A DNA stretch of 10,961 nucleotides from Allomyces macrogynus ATCC 38327 (lineage: Eukaryota; Blastocladiomycota; Blastocladiomycetes; Blastocladiales; Blastocladiaceae): NCBI GenBank assembly GCA_000151295.1, contig GG745336.1, positions 1,407,863 through 1,418,823 on the forward strand, written 5' to 3'. A model generated the notes under the pieces. It was not told the origin of the DNA, did no database searches, and worked only from the letters and a program-made list of their open reading frames with translations. The position numbers were made by a program, and so were the translations under genes. Shown in pieces: positions 7,707-10,961 of the stretch; position 1 is the stretch's first letter; the number at the start of each line of letters is the position of its first letter.

Positions 7707-7995
7707 TCACGCCGCACCCGGCGCATCCCCAGCTTCACTCGACACCTTCTTCGGCAATATAGCCGCGTTCCGCTTGGGCGGCGACACGCTCCCTACCCGC
7801 CTGCTCCCACCCCCACCCCCGTTTGCGGGCGGCAACAGACTTGTCATTTCATCCCCCGACGACGAGAGCAGCGACGACGACGACGATCCGCCATCGCTCA
7901 CGCGTGACCGCACCGACATGGCCTCGCCCTCGCCCTCCTCCCCCGCATCCTCCTCATCCTCCTCGTCATCGTCGTTCATGGTCATCGAGTACATG
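7707..7995 (-). CDS. Possible continuation of the membrane-protein cytoplasmic tail in another frame
   Basis: A minus-strand frame one base out of register with the membrane-protein gene encodes MNDDDEEDEEDAGEEGEGEA, then a Ser-rich stretch, MTSLLPPANGGGGGSRR and a basic end, stopping at TGA 7709-7707. Its composition fits a cytoplasmic tail and it directly follows the membrane-protein stop, so one gene with a single-base slip or an unseen intron is possible. The plus strand here is also open, which weakens the case. Confidence 0.3.
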
Positions 7996-9126
7996 GCGAG
8001 CCGCGATGGCCGCGTGGGGCCTCGTCGCGGCCCACCGCGGCCCAGGATGCGCCGCTGCCGCTGCCGCGGGCGACCGCGGGACCCGCACAACCAGCGGCCC
8101 GCCCCCAATCCGACCGCGCGTGTTCCCAATGGGCGCGGCGCGCGGCGGGAACGGTGGTGGGACGGGCGTGCGCGGCCGTTGGGCCGCTGCTGGTACCGGT
8201 ACTCGCGCCGCCGCACGACCACTGTTGCGGGTCCCGCGCTCGAGATCCTCATCACTCCCACTCTCCTCCTCCTCCTCATCATCATCATCACGGTGCACGC
8301 CATGGTCGGAATGAAACGGCGCGCGGTCGTCGTCCGCGTACATCCCGCCCGCGCGGTGCTGCTGTGTCCAGTTGGCGCGCCCAAACTGGCACACGAGCGG
8401 GGCGTTGGCACTACCGCGCCGCCGTGTCGACCGGCGGCGCGGGTAGTGCATCCGCGCGTGGTTGGCGCGCGAACGACGCACGAGGACGGCTACGAGGGCG
8501 CCGGCGAGGAGGAGCATTCCGGCGGCCGCGACGAGGGCCATGGCCGTGGCCGAGAGCTCAAAGGGTACGGAGAGGTTGCTGGTGGGCGTTGGGGTAGGGT
8601 CGGCGGTGTCGGAGGAGGTGATGGCGGGTGGGGTCGTGGTGGGGACGGTCGCGTGCGCAATGGCGCCGGCGTTGGCGGCGTTGGCGGTTGCGCGCGGGGG
8701 TGTCGGATCAGAGTTGCTGTTGGAGGCGCTGGGACTGATGGTGCTCGGACTGGGACTGGCGGGCGGGGTGGAAGTGGCGGGGTTGCTGGTGGCAAAACTA
8801 CTCTTGCTGCCGCTCATCACATCGCTGCTGTTGCTGCTTGGAACTGCTGCTCGATCTTCGGCCGTCTCCGCGACCATCGCCGCGACCGTCGTGCCACGGC
8901 CCGCGTCGTCGTCGAGCATTCGCGCCGCGACCGCGTGCACGCGTGCTGGCGCGACCAACGTTGCGCGGTGATGCGCGGCTGCATTATGATTTTCCTTGGA
9001 TCGTGCAGGCCCGCGCCGTGGTGGCGTCGGGGTCGTGGTTGGTGCTGCTGCTGCTGGCGTCGGTGTGACCATGGCGGGAGCGGGACCAACAAAGACGCGC
9101 CAGAACGACGGGTCGGGGGCGGCCAT
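7966..9126 (-). CDS. Single-pass membrane protein with Ser/Thr/Pro-rich N-terminal part
   Basis: 386 aa from ATG 9126 (GCCATGGCC context) to TGA 7968-7966. Residues ~90-190 are very rich in Ser, Thr, Pro and Asn (TSTPPASPSPSTISPS, PTPTPTSNLS), typical of O-glycosylated fungal surface stalks. A transmembrane helix follows at ~192-216 (TAMALVAAAGMLLLAGALVA) with a basic stop-transfer RRSR. The Arg-rich cytoplasmic side leads to an acidic cluster (DDDDEEEEESGSDEDLE) and a Pro/Ala-rich tail. No signal peptide is evident at this ATG, so it is either a type III (N-out) protein or a 5' exon is missing. The tail from ~7990 may really continue in another frame to 7707. No family recognised; a cell-wall or surface sensor-like role is only a guess from architecture. 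Confidence 0.6.
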   Translation of the reverse strand: MAAPDPSFWRVFVGPAPAMVTPTPAAAAPTTTPTPPRRGPARSKENHNAAAHHRATLVAPARVHAVAARMLDDDAGRGTTVAAMVAETAEDRAAVPSSNSSDVMSGSKSSFATSNPATSTPPASPSPSTISPSASNSNSDPTPPRATANAANAGAIAHATVPTTTPPAITSSDTADPTPTPTSNLSVPFELSATAMALVAAAGMLLLAGALVAVLVRRSRANHARMHYPRRRSTRRRGSANAPLVCQFGRANWTQQHRAGGMYADDDRAPFHSDHGVHRDDDDEEEEESGSDEDLERGTRNSGRAAARVPVPAAAQRPRTPVPPPFPPRAAPIGNTRGRIGGGPLVVRVPRSPAAAAAAHPGPRWAATRPHAAIAARHVLDDHERR

Positions 9127-9440
9127 GGCGTGGGCGTGTGGTCCGTGCTGGTGGTCGTTGGTTGTTTGCTTGGAGTGTGATCGGCTGGCTGGTCGAGTGC
9201 TCGCCAACGGCCTTCGACTGGCTGGTTTGGTGCTCTTCTCTCATGGCCCCACGCCAGTCGCGCTTCAAGGCGCGTGCGCACGCGTGGGCGCATCGCCGGC
9301 CGTTGTCTCCACGTCCGGATGAACGATTCAACTGCGGGGACGCGGTTTCGGTGGGGTTCGACGGTGGCGTCGCTGGCAAAACGGGGGTCACGACCTTCAC
9401 ATCCCACCAGCGCCACTTGCGTCCGCGATTTGCATGGTGG

Positions 9441-9457
9441 AAAGAATAAATATAAAG
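9441..9457. promoter_or_regulatory. A/T-rich TATA-like element
   Basis: Reads TATAAAG on plus (9451-9457) and TATATTTATT on minus, in otherwise GC-rich DNA. It lies ~320 bases upstream of the minus-strand membrane-protein ATG and could be its core promoter; no plus-strand gene follows. The AATAAA within it may be incidental. Confidence 0.3.
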
Positions 9458-9604
9458 GGACCAGGGCGACCACGGCCGCCAAAGCGCGCGCTCTCCACGC
9501 TCTCCGTGTACAACTCTGCACAAATCGACCAGACCAGGACGAGTACTGGCAATGTGTGGGCGAGGGAGGCGGCAGCCGTGATTGCGGCCCCAGGAAACAG
9601 GTAC

Positions 9605-9617
9605 AAAAAGGTCAAAA
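9605..9617 (-). terminator. Pol III terminator of tRNA-Val
   Basis: Just past the tRNA 3' end, the minus strand has TTTT (9617-9614) and then TTTTT (9609-9605), the standard RNA polymerase III stop with a backup. Confidence 0.75.
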
Positions 9618-9625
9618 GGATTGAG

Positions 9626-9698
9626 TGTCATCGCCCAGGATCGAACTGGGGACCTTGAGTGTGTGAGACTCACGTGATAACCACTACACCACGATGAC
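9626..9698 (-). tRNA. tRNA-Val (anticodon CAC)
   Basis: 73 nt without an encoded CCA, intronless. On the minus strand the acceptor stem GTCATCG/CGATGAC pairs fully with discriminator A. The D arm is GTGTAGTGGTTATCAC. The anticodon stem TGAGT/ACTCA encloses loop CTCACAC, giving anticodon CAC (reads GUG). The T arm is CCCAG-TTCGATC-CTGGG. The internal A box (TGGTGTAGTGG) and B box (AGTTCGATCC) are present. It closely resembles other eukaryotic tRNA-Val(CAC). Confidence 0.97.
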
Positions 9699-10177
9699 AA
9701 AGCCCACCATGCTTAACGGCTCTGCTAAGCCGGTGTTGCGAAGTTTCAGCGTTATATTTATTGCGTGCCGACTCACGAACATGTTCGCGCTCACTCTTCC
9801 TCAACTTGGTCCACAGCGCGTCTTGGCGATTGACAGCCTATTCTTGCTGTCCCGGATCCCGTGCGTGAATGCTCCTGCCGAGTGCGTCCGTTCCCAGCTC
9901 ACTCACTTTCTCCTTCTGATGACGGCCAGGGGCTTTTAGGCATAAAACGAGGATATCACTTTTTTTTGCCGAAACAAACGCAAGAGCACGACCAAAAAAA
10001 GACTACTCCGCCAATGGGACGGAACGAGAGGTGATAGCGCGATGATTCGCAACGAGAGATCAGGAAGGGGGGAGGACGCGCTAAAGACATGAAGAAACGG
10101 CACCCAAAAAACCAAAGACACACGACCCAGTAAAAAGGCAGCAACACAACAGGAATAATCTCGACTCAGCCGCTGGT
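9699..10177. other. Intergenic, relatively A/T-richer
   Basis: About 480 bases with lower GC than the surroundings, upstream of the tRNA and downstream of the minus-strand proline-rich gene. It has A runs on plus (T runs on minus; for example 10000-10006 and 10107-10112) that fit the latter's 3' UTR and poly(A) zone. Short open frames (9694-9939 on +, 10121-9936 on -) have no recognisable content. Confidence 0.5.
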
Positions 10178-10961
10178 TCAGACACGCTCCTCACCCCCGA
10201 CCACTGGCGCTGACGATGGCGGCCCGACCACCAAATCGCTCTCATCATCATCATCCGCACCCGGCCCGACCGCCCACGCAGGCCGCACAAACGCCTCCGG
10301 CCGTGCTGAGACCGGCGGTCTCCACGCCTCCACTCCACCCATCGTCGTGGGCGGTAACAGCCACCCTGCGGGCGACGCGGGCGACGCGGGCGAAATGGGC
10401 GAAACGGGCGGAGGGACCGCCGTCTGTCTGAGCACCGCGTCCCTCACCACGTCCTTGAGTTCGTGCAGGACCGCGGGCGGGCGCCGCGCGGGGCGGCGAG
10501 ACGCGAGCGAAGGTTTGCGCACGGTGCCGAGAATGGCGTCGGCGGTCGGCGGGGTCGCGCCGGACGTGCGTGGGGCGGAGCCGAGGACGAGTTTGGCCGG
10601 GCCCGACCGGCCGCGGGTGATGGGTGGGGGTGGTGGCGGTGGGGGTGCGAGGAAGACGGGTGGCGCATTCGTGCGTGGGGACCGAGTGCGTGGTGCGGGA
10701 GCGAGGGTCGGTGGGGAGACGGTGGTTGATGCGGATGTCGACGATGCGGGGGTTGGGAGCATGTGGGGTGGGGTCGTCGAGGTGGTCGCTGCACTTGTGG
10801 ATGCGGCGCTTTGCGTCCGAGCGCGGTCGGTCGTGGCAGCAGGCTGCATTGGCGCCGTCGTCGGCCGGTCGGCCGTCGTCACGTCGCCGACCATATCGAG
10901 CCGCGGCACGCGGCAAGACCGGCGCCGAATTGGCGCGCGCGCGTGTCGGCAGAAGAATTCC
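10178..10961 (-). CDS. Proline/Ser/Thr-rich, mostly disordered protein (partial)
   Basis: The minus-strand frame is open from the window edge to TGA 10180-10178; the first ATG in view is at 10894, so the true start may be there or beyond the edge. Visible sequence is low-complexity: an Ala/Thr/Ser-rich start, a run of eight prolines (FLAPPPPPPPPITRGRSGP), then AKLVLGSAPRTSGATPPTAD, a possible short helix (VLHELKDVVRDAVLRQTAV), a Ser-Pro-Ala/Ile repeat, and an acidic end (GADDDDESDLVVG). Polyproline could bind SH3, WW or profilin, but nothing identifies a family. Choice of this frame over overlapping ones rests on its length and coherent disordered composition. No introns seen. Confidence 0.5.
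   Translation of the reverse strand, partial: EFFCRHARAPIRRRSCRVPRLDMVGDVTTADRPTTAPMQPAATTDRARTQSAASTSAATTSTTPPHMLPTPASSTSASTTVSPPTLAPAPRTRSPRTNAPPVFLAPPPPPPPPITRGRSGPAKLVLGSAPRTSGATPPTADAILGTVRKPSLASRRPARRPPAVLHELKDVVRDAVLRQTAVPPPVSPISPASPASPAGWLLPPTTMGGVEAWRPPVSARPEAFVRPAWAVGPGADDDDESDLVVGPPSSAPVVGGEERV
10368..10412 (+). repeat. 9-nt tandem repeat encoding Ser-Pro-X on the minus strand
   Basis: Five 9-base units: GCGGGCGAC twice, then GCGGGCGAA, ATGGGCGAA and ACGGGCGGA. On the minus strand they encode a short SPI-SPA-SPA-like run inside the proline-rich protein. Confidence 0.8.

Larger units (their letters stand above)
9127..9625. other. Upstream region of the membrane-protein gene
   Basis: About 500 bases between the membrane-protein ATG and the tRNA 3' end. 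No gene is called. A minus-strand frame (9615-9397) encodes a hydrophobic stretch (HTLPVLVLVWSICAEL) but starts with TTG and has no link to a neighbour. The A/T-rich element at 9441-9457 is the only promoter-like feature. Confidence 0.45.

Noticed and set aside
8061..8088. Possible ~28-nt GTGCGG...CGGCAG intron to reconcile the membrane-protein frames
   Set aside because: The length would restore frame, but it is far shorter than the 69-110 nt introns here and has no branch motif.
8263..8290. CTC/ATC triplet run
   Set aside because: It is simply the codons of the acidic Glu/Asp cluster in the membrane protein; not treated as a separate repeat element.
7648..9180. Plus-strand 510-codon frame, the longest in the window
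   Set aside because: Largely antisense to the membrane protein; it reads Gly/Arg-rich noise where the minus strand gives a clear membrane helix and S/T/P stalk.
8984..9700. Minus-strand 238-codon frame
   Set aside because: Runs through the tRNA-Val gene and its terminator, and has no domain.
1..10961. CRISPR arrays, insertion sequences, prokaryotic operons
   Set aside because: No spaced direct repeats, transposase or integrase motifs were seen; introns, a Pol III tRNA and eukaryotic families show nuclear fungal-type DNA.

Overview
The window is eukaryotic and most likely from a zoosporic (flagellated) fungus. Coding sequence is GC-rich and genes carry short GT-AG introns (69-110 nt) with GTRNGY-type donors; four of the five modelled introns have a CTGAY branch-like motif 18-24 nt before the AG. 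There is a Pol III tRNA gene, and a remnant of the ciliary transition-zone protein CEP290, which non-flagellated fungi lack. High GC plus flagellar genes suggests Blastocladiomycota (Allomyces/Catenaria-like); this is inference.

Layout: the 3' end of cytosolic isoleucyl-tRNA synthetase (+, 1-207, with more IleRS-like sequence just past the stop); a four-exon RhlG-like short-chain dehydrogenase/reductase (+, 776-1837) with a (CGT)16 microsatellite in intron 2; a frame-broken, truncated CEP290 N-terminal remnant (+, 2355-3449); a two-exon membrane-anchored cyclin-like gene (-, 5688-3562), tail-to-tail with the remnant; a ~420-nt divergent intergenic region; a two-exon coiled-coil protein (+, 6106-7269); a single-pass membrane protein with a Ser/Thr/Pro-rich N-terminal part (-, 9126-7966, whose tail may continue in another frame to 7707); tRNA-Val(CAC) (-, 9698-9626); and the 3' part of a proline-rich disordered protein (-, 10961-10178), which probably runs off the right edge.

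The genes do not form a pathway or operon; this looks like an ordinary gene-dense fungal region. Points of interest are the decayed ciliary gene, the cyclin whose fold is interrupted by a long disordered insert and followed by a C-terminal membrane helix, the repeat-bearing intron with a rival donor, and three places (IleRS tail, CEP290 remnant, membrane-protein tail) where the reading frame seems to slip without an intron. Those slips could be real mutations or assembly indels, and this changes how the pseudogene call should be read. No CRISPR array, transposase or integrase was seen.
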